Source of the DNA: JAEUIT01 sp044220875
Lineage (GTDB): Bacteria; Planctomycetota; Phycisphaerae; Phycisphaerales; SM1A02
NCBI GenBank assembly: GCA_044220875.1
Contig: JBGAQH010000003.1
Location: 434,001 to 498,000 of the forward strand
DNA: 64,000 bases
Reading direction: 5' to 3'
Shown: positions 50,488 through 60,693 of the stretch, one piece after another
Position numbering within the stretch: the first letter of the stretch is position 1
How the letters are laid out: each line of letters starts with the position of its first letter
The notes under the pieces: model-generated
The model's input: only the letters and a program-made list of their open reading frames with translations
Told to the model about the DNA's origin: nothing
Database searches by the model: none
Program-made: the position numbers and the translations under genes

Positions 50488-51647
50488 CAGAAGGGCATCT
50501 CACCCTGGTAGCCGCGCATGTGGCAGTGACCGCCGTTCTTCGCGTGATAGTCCTGGTGATACTCCTCGGCCTTCACGTAATTGCTCACCGGCTGCACCTT
50601 GGTCACGATCGGCGTTCGCTGGAACGCGGGGATTTCGCCGAGCTTGGCGATGATCTCCTTGGCGATCTTCTCCTGCTCGGGGGAGGTGGTGAAGATCACC
50701 GACCGGTACTGCTCGCCGGTGTCGGGCCCCTGGCGGTTGGGCGTGGTCGGATCGTGAATGCGGAAGAACTGCTTCACGAGATCGCGGTAGCCGATCACCT
50801 TCGGATCGAAGGTCACCTTGACGACCTCGGCGTGACCGGTGTTGCCGTAGCAGACTTCCTTGTACGTCACCTGCGCGGAGTTCCCGCCGGCGAATCCGCT
50901 CTCGGCGTCGAGCACGCCGTTGAGGGGCTCGAATGCGTCCTCGACGCCCCAGAAGCAGCCCCCCGCGAAGTAGGCGGTCTCGGTCTTCACCGGCTGCGAT
51001 TCGGCGGGCAGTTCGGTGCCCTTGGGGATGAACTTCAGGGCGCCGCTGTTGAGGCAGTAGCGCCGCCCGGTCGGCGCCGGGCCGTCGTCGAAGACGTGGC
51101 CGAGGTGGGCGCCGGTGCGGGCGTCGAGAATCTCGACCCGCACCATGCCGTGGCTGCGGTCCTCGCGCTCGATGATGTGCGCCGGATCGAAGGGCGTGTG
51201 AAAGCTCGCCCAGCCCGACTTCGAGATGAACTTGTGCTCGCTCTTGAAGAGGGGGAGGCCGCCGACGACGCAGACGTAGATCCCGTCCTGCTTGTTGTCG
51301 GTGAACTGCCCGCAGAACGCCGGCTCGGTGCCCGCGTCAAGGACGATGTGCCGCACGTCCTCGGGCAGGCTCTTGGCCGATTCCATCACCTGCTCGCGGG
51401 TCCACGGCGTGATGTCGTAGCCCGACTTCGAGTAGGTGTGCTTGCCGGAGGCGGTTCGCGTGGTGGGGGCGGAGGTGGTCATGTCGGTGCCTTCCGAGCG
51501 TGTCGAAGGGATGGTGGCCGGAGCGCTGCCGGCGGGGGGCGTGCGGGCCGGCTGGGGATCGTCGGCGCCGGGTCGGGTGATGAGGGCGACGGTGACGACG
51601 GCAACGGCGATCGAGGCGGCCAGGGTCGCTGAGAGGAGGATGTTCAT
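50487..51647 (-). CDS. Membrane-anchored MsrB-MsrA methionine sulfoxide reductase fusion
   Basis: Reduces both methionine-S- and R-sulfoxides in exported proteins. The 386-residue protein starts with a hydrophobic anchor (about 3-25) and a Pro/Thr linker. An MsrB domain follows (about 70-215: GWASFHTPF, GHVFDDGPAPTGRRYCLNSGAL with the catalytic Cys), then MsrA (about 220-380: FAGGCFWGVEDAFEPLNGV with the catalytic Cys; EEYHQDY). The order B-A is the reverse of many fusions. The usual CxxC zinc pair of MsrB is reduced to one Cys (YVCVVGG). Coupled to apbE. A TATCAT at 51711-51716 could be its -10. Confidence 0.9.
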   Translation of the reverse strand: MNILLSATLAASIAVAVVTVALITRPGADDPQPARTPPAGSAPATIPSTRSEGTDMTTSAPTTRTASGKHTYSKSGYDITPWTREQVMESAKSLPEDVRHIVLDAGTEPAFCGQFTDNKQDGIYVCVVGGLPLFKSEHKFISKSGWASFHTPFDPAHIIEREDRSHGMVRVEILDARTGAHLGHVFDDGPAPTGRRYCLNSGALKFIPKGTELPAESQPVKTETAYFAGGCFWGVEDAFEPLNGVLDAESGFAGGNSAQVTYKEVCYGNTGHAEVVKVTFDPKVIGYRDLVKQFFRIHDPTTPNRQGPDTGEQYRSVIFTTSPEQEKIAKEIIAKLGEIPAFQRTPIVTKVQPVSNYVKAEEYHQDYHAKNGGHCHMRGYQGEMPF

Positions 51648-51832
51648 GGAGTGGGGCCGAAGCGGAACGGCGAGGGTGGTCGCCTGGCGCGACGGGCGCT
51701 GGCGAGGCTGATGATAGGGACTGGTCGTGGAGCGGAGTGGTTCGGTCGATCGAGGAATCGCGCAAGGATCTTCGGCGGGAGGTGGAACGCGGATGCGGCC
51801 TCGAGCGACCCCGGTCCGGCACGCGGCTCGAC

Positions 51833-51838
51833 TACGCT
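51833..51838 (+). promoter_or_regulatory. Putative -10 element upstream of the S41 peptidase gene
   Basis: TACGCT, 100 bases before the ATG at 51939, in the gap between divergent genes. Confidence 0.35.
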
Positions 51839-51938
51839 GACTCCCCGACCGGGGCGCGTTCGGACTGTGCGGACGGGCCCCGTCAATCTCCCGAACGATG
51901 GTGCGTCGTGCGGGGCCGGCCTGAAACGGAGCGCGGCG

Positions 51939-53162
51939 ATGAGGCTCAGTGACCTGCGATCGTCGGAGTGCGTGCCGAGCATCGGGCGGTCACCGCGACT
52001 TGGATGCCGCCGTCACGTCGCGGTGACGGTCGCGGCGCTGACATTCGTCCTCGTCGCCATGACCGGCTGCACCGGGACATCCCCAGCGCGACGGGGCGAG
52101 GAGGGGGTCGTCGAGCTGGTGCGGGACCACTTCTACGATCGCGAGCGGGCCGCCGGATGGGCCGCCGCGCACGCGGCGCTGGACGAGGGCTCGCCCGCCG
52201 AGGTCGCGCGGGCCTTGGCGGAACTGCATGCCTCGCATACCGCGATCATCACCCCCGACGACCCGAGCTTCGCGGCGATGGCGGCGATCTTCGGCCCCGA
52301 TCGCGATCGGGTGACGCAGCGCTCGCTTGGCGCGGACATCGCCCGGATCGGCGACGCCTGGTTCGTGCGCCGCGTCTTCGTCGGAGGTCCCGCCGCCGCG
52401 ATGGGACTGTTGCGCGGCGACGAGATCGTCAGCGCCGACGGTCGGGCGTTCGAGCCGGTGCGATCGCTCGCCGGCCGCGAGCAGGTCACGCTCGGCATTC
52501 GGCGGCAGCGCGGCGAGACGACATTCTTCCGAACGGTGCCGGTGAGGCGCGAGTCGGTGCGCGAGGCGTGGCTCGCCGCCCAGCGGAACGGCACGTGCAT
52601 CGAGGAGCATGACGGGAAGCGCATCGCCATCATCCCGATCTTCAGCGGCGCCGGCGATGAGTTTCTCGAGGAGCTCGAGGCCGCCATCGGCGGGCCGCTG
52701 CGTTCCGCCGATGCGCTCGTTCTCGATCTGCGCGACGGCTACGGCGGATGTTCGCCGGCCTACGTGCGTCCCTTCCTGTGCGACGCGCCCATGCTCCGCT
52801 CGCGTGACCGCGAGGGCCGCGAATCGGTGTATGACCCGCAGTGGCGCAAGCCGCTGGTTCTGCTCGTGAACGGCGGCACGCGCAGCGGCAAGGAGGTCAT
52901 CGCCCGATCGCTGCAGCGCCACGGGCGGGCGACGATCGTGGGCGATCGCACCGCCGGTGCGGTGCTCGGAGGGCAGCTCTTCGCGCTCCGGTCGGGTGCG
53001 GTCCTCTATCTCGCGGTGCAGGACGTCGACGCGGACGGCGAGCGGCTCGAGGGCGTGGGCGTTGCGCCGGACGTAGCCGTGGCCGATCCGCTGCCGTATG
53101 CGGCGGGCCGCGATCCGCAGCGAACACGGGCATGCGAGATCGCGGCCGCGGCGGCGCGCTGA
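51939..53162 (+). CDS. S41 (C-terminal processing) peptidase-like lipoprotein
   Basis: A 407-residue lipoprotein with lipobox MTGC near residue 44. A PDZ-like region (IGDAWFVRRVFVGGPAAAMGLLRGDEIVSADGRAFEPV) precedes the S41 core: IAIIPIFSGAGDEFLEELEAAI, ADALVLDLRDGYGG, and LVLLVNGGTRSGKEVIARSLQRHGRATIVGDRTAGAVLGG, in which the Ser of RSG and the Lys of GKE occupy the place of the catalytic dyad region. The C-terminus repeats the EGVGVAPDVAV family ending. Substrate unknown. Precedes a DinB-like gene by about 60 bases. Confidence 0.85.
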   Translation: MRLSDLRSSECVPSIGRSPRLGCRRHVAVTVAALTFVLVAMTGCTGTSPARRGEEGVVELVRDHFYDRERAAGWAAAHAALDEGSPAEVARALAELHASHTAIITPDDPSFAAMAAIFGPDRDRVTQRSLGADIARIGDAWFVRRVFVGGPAAAMGLLRGDEIVSADGRAFEPVRSLAGREQVTLGIRRQRGETTFFRTVPVRRESVREAWLAAQRNGTCIEEHDGKRIAIIPIFSGAGDEFLEELEAAIGGPLRSADALVLDLRDGYGGCSPAYVRPFLCDAPMLRSRDREGRESVYDPQWRKPLVLLVNGGTRSGKEVIARSLQRHGRATIVGDRTAGAVLGGQLFALRSGAVLYLAVQDVDADGERLEGVGVAPDVAVADPLPYAAGRDPQRTRACEIAAAAAR

Positions 53163-53206
53163 CCTGAGGCTCGCGCATCGGGGCTGGCGAAGCGATGCGC
53201 ATCCCG

Positions 53207-53212
53207 TACGAT
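53207..53212 (+). promoter_or_regulatory. -10 element, leaderless type, of the DinB-like gene
   Basis: TACGAT ends eight bases before the ATG at 53221. Confidence 0.45.
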
Positions 53213-53220
53213 TGGCCGGC

Positions 53221-53694
53221 ATGAACGACACCGTGATCCGGCTCTTCGACCAGTTCCTTCGCGAGTTCAATCCGCTGGCGGATGCGATTCCCGCGGACCG
53301 CATGGAAGTCTGTCCCTATGAGGGCGGCCATGACGCGCGATGGGTGATCGGGCACATCGCCGTCGGGCTCGACTTCGCGGGGACGCTCCTGGGACTCGGG
53401 CCTGGCGTGCCGAGCGAGTGGGGGAAGCTCTTCGGCCCCGGCGCGTCGGGGCGGACCGATCCGAAGGGACCGTCGAAGCGCGAGCTCGTCGACGTCCTCA
53501 ACCGCCTGCATGCCTCGATCAGCGCCGCGATGCGCAAGGCCGACCCCGAGGCGATGGCCAAGCCCCACGGCCTGGCGTTCCTTCCCTCGGACAGCCCCCT
53601 CGTGACCGTCGGGGACTTCATCAGCTACCTCGTGACCACCCACGCGTTCTATCACCTTGCCCAGCTCAGCGCGTGCAAGACCGTGAGCAAGTGA
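53221..53694 (+). CDS. DinB family protein
   Basis: A 157-residue four-helix protein of the DinB/YfiT superfamily. Metal-ligand histidines are seen in WVIGHIAVGLDF and in THAFYHLAQLSACK near the C-terminus. Family members include thiol-dependent S-transferases; the function here is unknown. The MBL-fold gene follows after 34 bases on the same strand and may be co-transcribed. Confidence 0.8.
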   Translation: MNDTVIRLFDQFLREFNPLADAIPADRMEVCPYEGGHDARWVIGHIAVGLDFAGTLLGLGPGVPSEWGKLFGPGASGRTDPKGPSKRELVDVLNRLHASISAAMRKADPEAMAKPHGLAFLPSDSPLVTVGDFISYLVTTHAFYHLAQLSACKTVSK

Positions 53695-53728
53695 ATCGCA
53701 CACTCCCCCTGACCCTGCAGGAGATCGC

Positions 53729-54745
53729 ATGAGCCAGCCCGTCCTCCATCGCCGCAGCCTCCTTGCGGCCAGTGCCCTCGCGTTCATGCCATCGCTCTCG
53801 CTCGGCCGTCGGGTCGAGGCGGCGACCGTCGGCGAGGAGCCGCTTGCGGAGCCTCCTCGCTTCCATCGCTTCCGCGTCGGCGCGGTCGAGTGCGTGGCCG
53901 TGAACGACGGCACCGCCATGCTCGACGGCATCCAGCCGCGGTTCGCGGCATCGGCGCCGAAGGAGGCGCTGAACGCCGCGTTAGACAGGTCGTTCCATCC
54001 GCGCGACCGGGCGATCCTCGAGTTCAACGCGATCGCGCTGAAGCTCCCGACCGCCGGCGGCGGCACCGAGACGGTGCTCATCGACTGCGGCTACGGCACG
54101 GCAGGGGCGCCGGCGATGGGTCGGGTCGGCGCGAATCTCCGCGCCGCGGGCATCGCGCCGGAATCGGTGAGCGCCGTGTTCATCACCCACGCCCACGGGG
54201 ATCACATCAACGGCGTGCTGACGAAGGAGGGGGCGCTCGCCTATCCGAAGGCTCGGTACTTCATGTCGAAGGTCGAGCGCGACTTCTGGACCGGCACTCC
54301 CGACCTGTCGAAGGTCGGCATGCCCGACGACCAGAAGAAGGAATTCATCGCCGGCGCCCAGAAGCACATCGCGGCGATGTCGACGGGCGGCGCGAAGCTC
54401 GATCTCATCGACGGGGGGGCGAAGGTCTTTCCGCAGATCGAGTTCGTGCCGACCCCCGGCCACACGCCGGGACACACGTCGCTCGTCCTGCGCGACGGAG
54501 GCCAGGAGCTCTTCATCCTTGCCGACGTCGCCCACAACCACGTGGTGATGTTCGCCGACCCGAACTGGGGACCGGTCTTCGACACGGAGCCGTCGATCGC
54601 GTCCGCGACGCGGGCGAAGGTGTGGGATCGCCTCGCGTCGGAGCGCTCGCGGGTCATGGCCTTCCACTTGCCGTGGCCGGGACTCGGTCACGTGCGCCGC
54701 GACGGCAAGGCCTATGAGTGGGTGATCGAGCCGCAGGGATTCTGA
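53729..54745 (+). CDS. Exported metallo-beta-lactamase-fold hydrolase
   Basis: A 338-residue protein with an N-terminal signal of Tat-like form (HRRSLLAASALAFMPSLSLG) and an MBL fold: VLIDCGYG, the metal motif THAHGDH, PTPGHTPGHTSLVL, and ILADVAHN, together giving two zinc sites. Similar proteins hydrolyse lactones, sulfates or other esters. AGGAGA precedes the ATG. Codon 85 is a rare TTA. Confidence 0.88.
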   Translation: MSQPVLHRRSLLAASALAFMPSLSLGRRVEAATVGEEPLAEPPRFHRFRVGAVECVAVNDGTAMLDGIQPRFAASAPKEALNAALDRSFHPRDRAILEFNAIALKLPTAGGGTETVLIDCGYGTAGAPAMGRVGANLRAAGIAPESVSAVFITHAHGDHINGVLTKEGALAYPKARYFMSKVERDFWTGTPDLSKVGMPDDQKKEFIAGAQKHIAAMSTGGAKLDLIDGGAKVFPQIEFVPTPGHTPGHTSLVLRDGGQELFILADVAHNHVVMFADPNWGPVFDTEPSIASATRAKVWDRLASERSRVMAFHLPWPGLGHVRRDGKAYEWVIEPQGF

Positions 54746-54767
54746 TCGAGTCGGCGACGGGGCCCGC

Positions 54768-55388
54768 TCAGGACGCGCGCTCGGCAACCGGCCATTGCCG
54801 AAAGCCCGGCGGTGCGATGTCGGGCTTCACGTAGATCGCCATGGCGAGAAGATCGCGATGGGTGCCGTCGTCCTCGCGAAGATGGCGCTGGAGTCGCGCT
54901 TCCTCGACGAATCCGAGCTGGGCGTAGAGCCGCATCGCGTGCACGTTCTCCGGCACCACGCGGAGCGTCACCTTCGAGAGACCCGGTGCGTCGACCGCCC
55001 AGTCGAGCAGTGTCCGCAGGAGCGCCGTGCCGACGCCGGTCCCGCGGGCGTCAGGGTCGGTGCCCATGCCGATCTCGCCTGTATGGGAGACCTTGCGCCG
55101 GTCGCCGCGGGCGAAGACGAGCATGCCGACGATGCGGCCCCGCTCGCCCTCCGTGCGCTCGGCGATGAGGGCGATCGAGCGGGGATCGAAGAGCCACTCG
55201 TCCAGCCGGCCCCGTTGCTGCTCGAGCGGAAACGTCGCCTCGTCGGGGTTTCGCAGGACCCAGGGCGCGCTGCGAAACATCCGATCGAGATGCTCGATGA
55301 CCCCCGGCGCGTCCTCGGGCAACGCGGTTCGAACGAGGACGGAGGAGCCGTCCCGGAGTCGAATGGGGCGGGGTGCGATCTGGCCCAT
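54768..55388 (-). CDS. GNAT family acetyltransferase
   Basis: A 206-residue acetyl-CoA-dependent N-acyltransferase. The acetyl-CoA loop is GTDPDARGTGVGTALLRTLLDW, preceded by the beta-strand VGMLVFARGDRRKVSHTGEIG and followed by LRVVPENVHAMRLYAQLGFVEEARLQRHL, the RimJ/RimL-like ending. The ATG at 55388 was chosen because the fold begins there; the open frame runs 110 codons further without similarity. Confidence 0.85.
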   Translation of the reverse strand: MGQIAPRPIRLRDGSSVLVRTALPEDAPGVIEHLDRMFRSAPWVLRNPDEATFPLEQQRGRLDEWLFDPRSIALIAERTEGERGRIVGMLVFARGDRRKVSHTGEIGMGTDPDARGTGVGTALLRTLLDWAVDAPGLSKVTLRVVPENVHAMRLYAQLGFVEEARLQRHLREDDGTHRDLLAMAIYVKPDIAPPGFRQWPVAERAS

Positions 55389-55458
55389 GGTGCGTGAATC
55401 CTCCGGCTGCCGCGGTGCGGGATGCGCTGCGGGGTGCAACTGCCCGGGGGGCTCACCG

Positions 55459-55464
55459 TACACT
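55459..55464 (+). promoter_or_regulatory. Putative -10 element of the prolyl oligopeptidase gene
   Basis: TACACT 71 bases before the ATG at 55536, which has a GGAG ribosome binding site. Confidence 0.4.
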
Positions 55465-55535
55465 GCCGCGCACGATCGCGGGGCGTCGCGGCGGATGCCG
55501 CGTGCCACCGACGGTCGCACCGTCCGGAGTGCCGT

Positions 55536-57743
<2,208 letters not shown>

Positions 57744-57895
57744 GCGACGGCCGGGCCTGGCCCGAATCCTCAGCCCCCGATCGGATGGCGCCGCAGTGGC
57801 CCCCCGGTCGGGGGCTGTCGCAGGCGCGGGGCATCGCCACTCGCATGGTCTCGTCGAGGATGCGCCTCGTCATCCGTTCGAACGCGCCGCCGAAC

Positions 57896-57980
57896 TGGCC
57901 CCGGTGGGACTCGAACCCACACGTCTTTTGAGGGACTGCGGATTTTAAGTCCGCTGCGTCTGCCATTTCGCCACGGGGCC
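57896..57980 (-). tRNA. tRNA-Leu (anticodon UAA)
   Basis: Class II tRNA of 85 nt on the minus strand. Acceptor arms GGCCCCG (57980-57974) and CGGGGCC (57903-57897) pair fully; discriminator A at 57896; CCA not encoded. The anticodon stem GCGGA/TCCGC encloses a loop with TAA, a long variable arm follows, and the T-arm reads GTGGGTTCGAGTCCCAC. It reads UUA, a codon that is rare here. Confidence 0.95.
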
Positions 57981-57991
57981 CGCGGTGCCCG

Positions 57992-58492
57992 TCAGCGTAC
58001 AGCAGGACGCGCCCCGAGTTGGGCGAGCGCCTGGCCGGTGAGGCGATAGGTCGTCCATTCGTCCATCGCCACGGCGCCGAGGGATCGGTAGAACGCAATC
58101 GACGGCGCGTTCCAGTCGAGGACGCTCCACTCGACCCGGCCGCACCCGCGCTCGCCGGCGAGGCGGGCCAGCTCGACGAGGAGCGCCTTTCCGAGTCCGC
58201 GGCCGCGGGCCTCGGGTCGCACGAAGAGATCCTCGAGCCATATCCCCGGCTTGGCGAGCCAGGTCGAGAAGTTCGTGCAGAAGACGGCGAAGCCCTCGAC
58301 GCGGCCGTCAAGCTCGCCCATCAGGCACTCGCAGGTCGGGCCGCGGCCGAAGCCCTCGCCAAAGAGCTGGCGCTCGAGGGCCGGCAGCGTCGCCTCGACG
58401 TCGTTGGGCATTCGCTCGTACGCGGCAAGGGCGTGGATGAGCTCGAGAATCGTCGGCAGGTCACGCTGGTCGGCGGGTCGCACGCGGATCAT
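57992..58492 (-). CDS. GNAT acetyltransferase, diamine N-acetyltransferase-like
   Basis: A 166-residue acetyltransferase close to the SAT1 (spermidine/spermine acetyltransferase) type: start MIRVRPADQRDLPTILELIHALAAYE, then FAVFCTNFSTWLAKPGIWLEDLFVRPEARGRGLGKALLVELARLA with the acetyl-CoA loop, and WNAPSIAFYRSLGA. Polyamines or other small amines are likely substrates by similarity. TACGCT six bases before the ATG implies a leaderless message. Its last codons form the -10 element of the tRNA-Leu gene. Confidence 0.88.
   Translation of the reverse strand: MIRVRPADQRDLPTILELIHALAAYERMPNDVEATLPALERQLFGEGFGRGPTCECLMGELDGRVEGFAVFCTNFSTWLAKPGIWLEDLFVRPEARGRGLGKALLVELARLAGERGCGRVEWSVLDWNAPSIAFYRSLGAVAMDEWTTYRLTGQALAQLGARPAVR
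57994..57999 (-). promoter_or_regulatory. -10 element of tRNA-Leu
   Basis: TACGCT on the minus strand, 13 bases before the first base of the tRNA. It overlaps the final codon and stop of the upstream acetyltransferase gene. Confidence 0.6.
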
Positions 58493-58498
58493 CCCGAC

Positions 58499-58504
58499 AG
58501 CGTA
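58499..58504 (-). promoter_or_regulatory. -10 element, leaderless type, of the diamine acetyltransferase-like gene
   Basis: TACGCT on the minus strand ends six bases before the ATG at 58492. Confidence 0.5.
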
Positions 58505-58542
58505 GCGGCCGACAGCGTTGCAGCGCACTCGCCGCAGCGCGG

Positions 58543-59562
58543 TCAGGCGCCGGAGGGCTTCTCGTGGTGGCCGCCGAACATGTAGCGCTGGGCGCTGAGG
58601 ATCTTGTTGGCGAAGTCCGCCTCGCCGCGGCTCTCGAAGCGGTCGAAGAGCGCGGCGCTGAGGACGTGGGCGGGCACGCCCTCGTCGATCGCGGCCAGGA
58701 CCGTCCATCGGCCCTCACCGGAGTCGCTGACGCGACCGGCGAACTTCGCGAGGTTCGGATCGGTCGCCATCGCCTGTGCCGTCAGATCCAGCAGCCACGA
58801 CCCGACGACGCTTCCGCGCCGCCAGAGCTCGGTGATGTCGGCAAGGTTGAACTCGTACTGGAACTCCTCGGGGTTCCGCAGCGGAGTGGTCTCGGCGTCC
58901 GCGGTGCGCGCCTGCTTGCCGGCGTTGGCGTGCTTGAGGATGTTCAGCCCCTCGGCGTAGGAGGCCATGAGCGCGTACTCGATGCCGTTGTGGACCATCT
59001 TCACGAAGTGGCCGGCACCGGTCGGGCCGCAGTGGAGGAAGCCGTGGTCGGCCGTGCTGGTCGAGCGCTCGCGCCCGGGCGTGACCGAGGCGGTCTCGTG
59101 CAGCGGAGCGAGGGCCCGGAACGCCGGCTCGAGTCGGGCGACGATCTCGCGCTCGCCGCCGATCATCTGGCAGAAGCCGCGCTCGGCGCCCCAGACGCCG
59201 CCGGACACGCCGACGTCGACATAGTGCAGCTTCTTCGCGGCGAGCTCCTTCGCGCGCCGAAGGTCATCCTTGTAATAGGAGTTGCCGCCATCGATCAGCA
59301 CGTCACCCGGCTCGGCGTACTTCACGAGCTCGGCAATGGTCTGGTCAACGAAGGCGACGGGAATCATCATCCATGCTGCGCGCGGCGTGGTCAGCTTGGC
59401 CATGAAGTCCTTGACGGACGTCGCGCCGATCGCACCCTCCTTGACGAGGGCATCAACGGCCTGCGGGCTGACGTCGAAGACGACGCATTGATGGCCGGCG
59501 CGGAGCAGCCGACGGACCATTCCCGCACCCATCCGACCGAGGCCGAGCATTCCAATCTGCAT
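58543..59562 (-). CDS. 6-phosphogluconate dehydrogenase, decarboxylating (short form)
   Basis: Oxidises 6-phosphogluconate to ribulose 5-phosphate and CO2. The 339-residue protein is of the short YqeC/Gnd class rather than the 470-residue class. It begins MQIGMLGLGRMGAGMVRRL (NAD-binding) and has VDVGVSGGVWGAERGFCQMIGG and HCGPTGAGHFVKMVHNGIEYALMASYAEG, in which Lys and Asn are catalytic. The short form often prefers NAD. An in-frame ATG 12 codons upstream is less likely. Confidence 0.92.
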   Translation of the reverse strand: MQIGMLGLGRMGAGMVRRLLRAGHQCVVFDVSPQAVDALVKEGAIGATSVKDFMAKLTTPRAAWMMIPVAFVDQTIAELVKYAEPGDVLIDGGNSYYKDDLRRAKELAAKKLHYVDVGVSGGVWGAERGFCQMIGGEREIVARLEPAFRALAPLHETASVTPGRERSTSTADHGFLHCGPTGAGHFVKMVHNGIEYALMASYAEGLNILKHANAGKQARTADAETTPLRNPEEFQYEFNLADITELWRRGSVVGSWLLDLTAQAMATDPNLAKFAGRVSDSGEGRWTVLAAIDEGVPAHVLSAALFDRFESRGEADFANKILSAQRYMFGGHHEKPSGA

Positions 59563-59698
59563 GGAGGCTTCATCGGCTATCGGGCGGCTCCCCATCATCA
59601 GTTTGGAGCCCTCGCCGACCCCCTCTCCGCCGGTTGCCCGCCGGGGGGAGGGGCACTGCCGAGGCACCGGAGTCCACGGCCAGCGCGGCCCGGAGGGA

Positions 59699-60358
59699 TC
59701 AGCCGTCCGCTGGCCCGCCCGCGGTCCAGACTCCGTCCACGGTCCGCACGAGCCAGCGGGCAAAGAGGTCCTTCCCGATGGGGGCGGGCCACTGCTCCGG
59801 GCGGCGGACCGTGCCGTCGATCAGGAAGAGCTGTCCCTGCACGCCCGGCGCATCCATGGTCTCGAGCGGATTCGCGACGATCGCGTGCAGCCCCTTCCGG
59901 GCGAGTTTGGCCCTGGCTCGCTCCTCAAGGCGGGCCGGCTCCTCAAGGGCAAATCCGACCACCCGCTGCGTCGAACGGGCCGTCGCCGCAATCTCGGCCA
60001 GCAGGTCGGGCGTCGCCTCGAGGTGGAGCGTGAGATTGCCGGTGCGCTCGAGTTTTCGCGAGGGATCGGTCATCACCGGACGGAAGTCCGCGACGGCCGC
60101 CGCCATGACGAGGATGTCGCAGGTCGGGAACGTCTCGTGGAGGCGGGCTCGCAGATCCTCGGTGGTCCGGAATCGGCGGAGCTCGCAGCCCGCCGGCGCT
60201 TCGACCGAGGTCGGTCCAAGAAGAAGCGTCACCCGATGGCCTGCGTCCCGAGCGGCCGTGGCGATCGCGACGCCCATGCGACCCGAGGAGCGGTTCCCGA
60301 TGAATCGCACGGCGTCGATGGGTTCGTGGGTCGGACCGGCGGTGATGAGGTAATGCAT
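59699..60358 (-). CDS. coaB: Stand-alone phosphopantothenoylcysteine synthetase (CoaB)
   Basis: Couples 4'-phosphopantothenate to cysteine in coenzyme A synthesis. The 219-residue protein has only the CoaB fold: LITAGPTHEPIDAVRFIGNRSSGRMGVAIA at the N-terminus (nucleotide site), MAAAVADFRP, LEATPDLLAEIA and the VVGFALEE segment. Most bacteria carry a CoaBC fusion; the decarboxylase half is missing here and must be encoded elsewhere. Confidence 0.9.
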   Translation of the reverse strand: MHYLITAGPTHEPIDAVRFIGNRSSGRMGVAIATAARDAGHRVTLLLGPTSVEAPAGCELRRFRTTEDLRARLHETFPTCDILVMAAAVADFRPVMTDPSRKLERTGNLTLHLEATPDLLAEIAATARSTQRVVGFALEEPARLEERARAKLARKGLHAIVANPLETMDAPGVQGQLFLIDGTVRRPEQWPAPIGKDLFARWLVRTVDGVWTAGGPADG

Positions 60359-60693
60359 GGAAGGAACCGGGGCCGTGATCGTGCGAACGGTGAAGGCCAG
60401 CCGAATGGTCCATCGATGTCGGAGGGGTTCACGCCCTAGGATGGCGATGGCACGCGGGAGGCGGGGCGGGTCGGACGCGGACGCACGGGTCCGACCTCAA
60501 TTGGCGTCGCTTCTGTTGCGGGTTCTCCTGCCCCCGACGATACTACATGACTCGGTCAGTGCGACCGCTTGTGCCCCTCGCCGCCGCTGCCGCGTCCGGC
60601 CTCCCGACCGTTCGGTCGCGGGGCGGGGTTGCGGGTGCCCGGGGGGGGTGACCGCTCAGTTCGAATCCGGTTTCGGTTTGGCCGCTGGAGGCG
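60359..60693 (+). other. Gap between coaB and pilB
   Basis: 335 bases between divergent genes, GC-rich, with one AT-richer patch near 60540 that holds the probable pilB promoter. No other feature seen. Confidence 0.5.
60516..60544 (+). promoter_or_regulatory. Putative promoter of pilB-pilT
   Basis: TTGCGG (60516-60521), 17 bases, then GATACT (60539-60544). This implies a leader of about 140 bases before the pilB start at 60694. The GGAGG just before the ATG has very short spacing (two bases). Confidence 0.4.
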
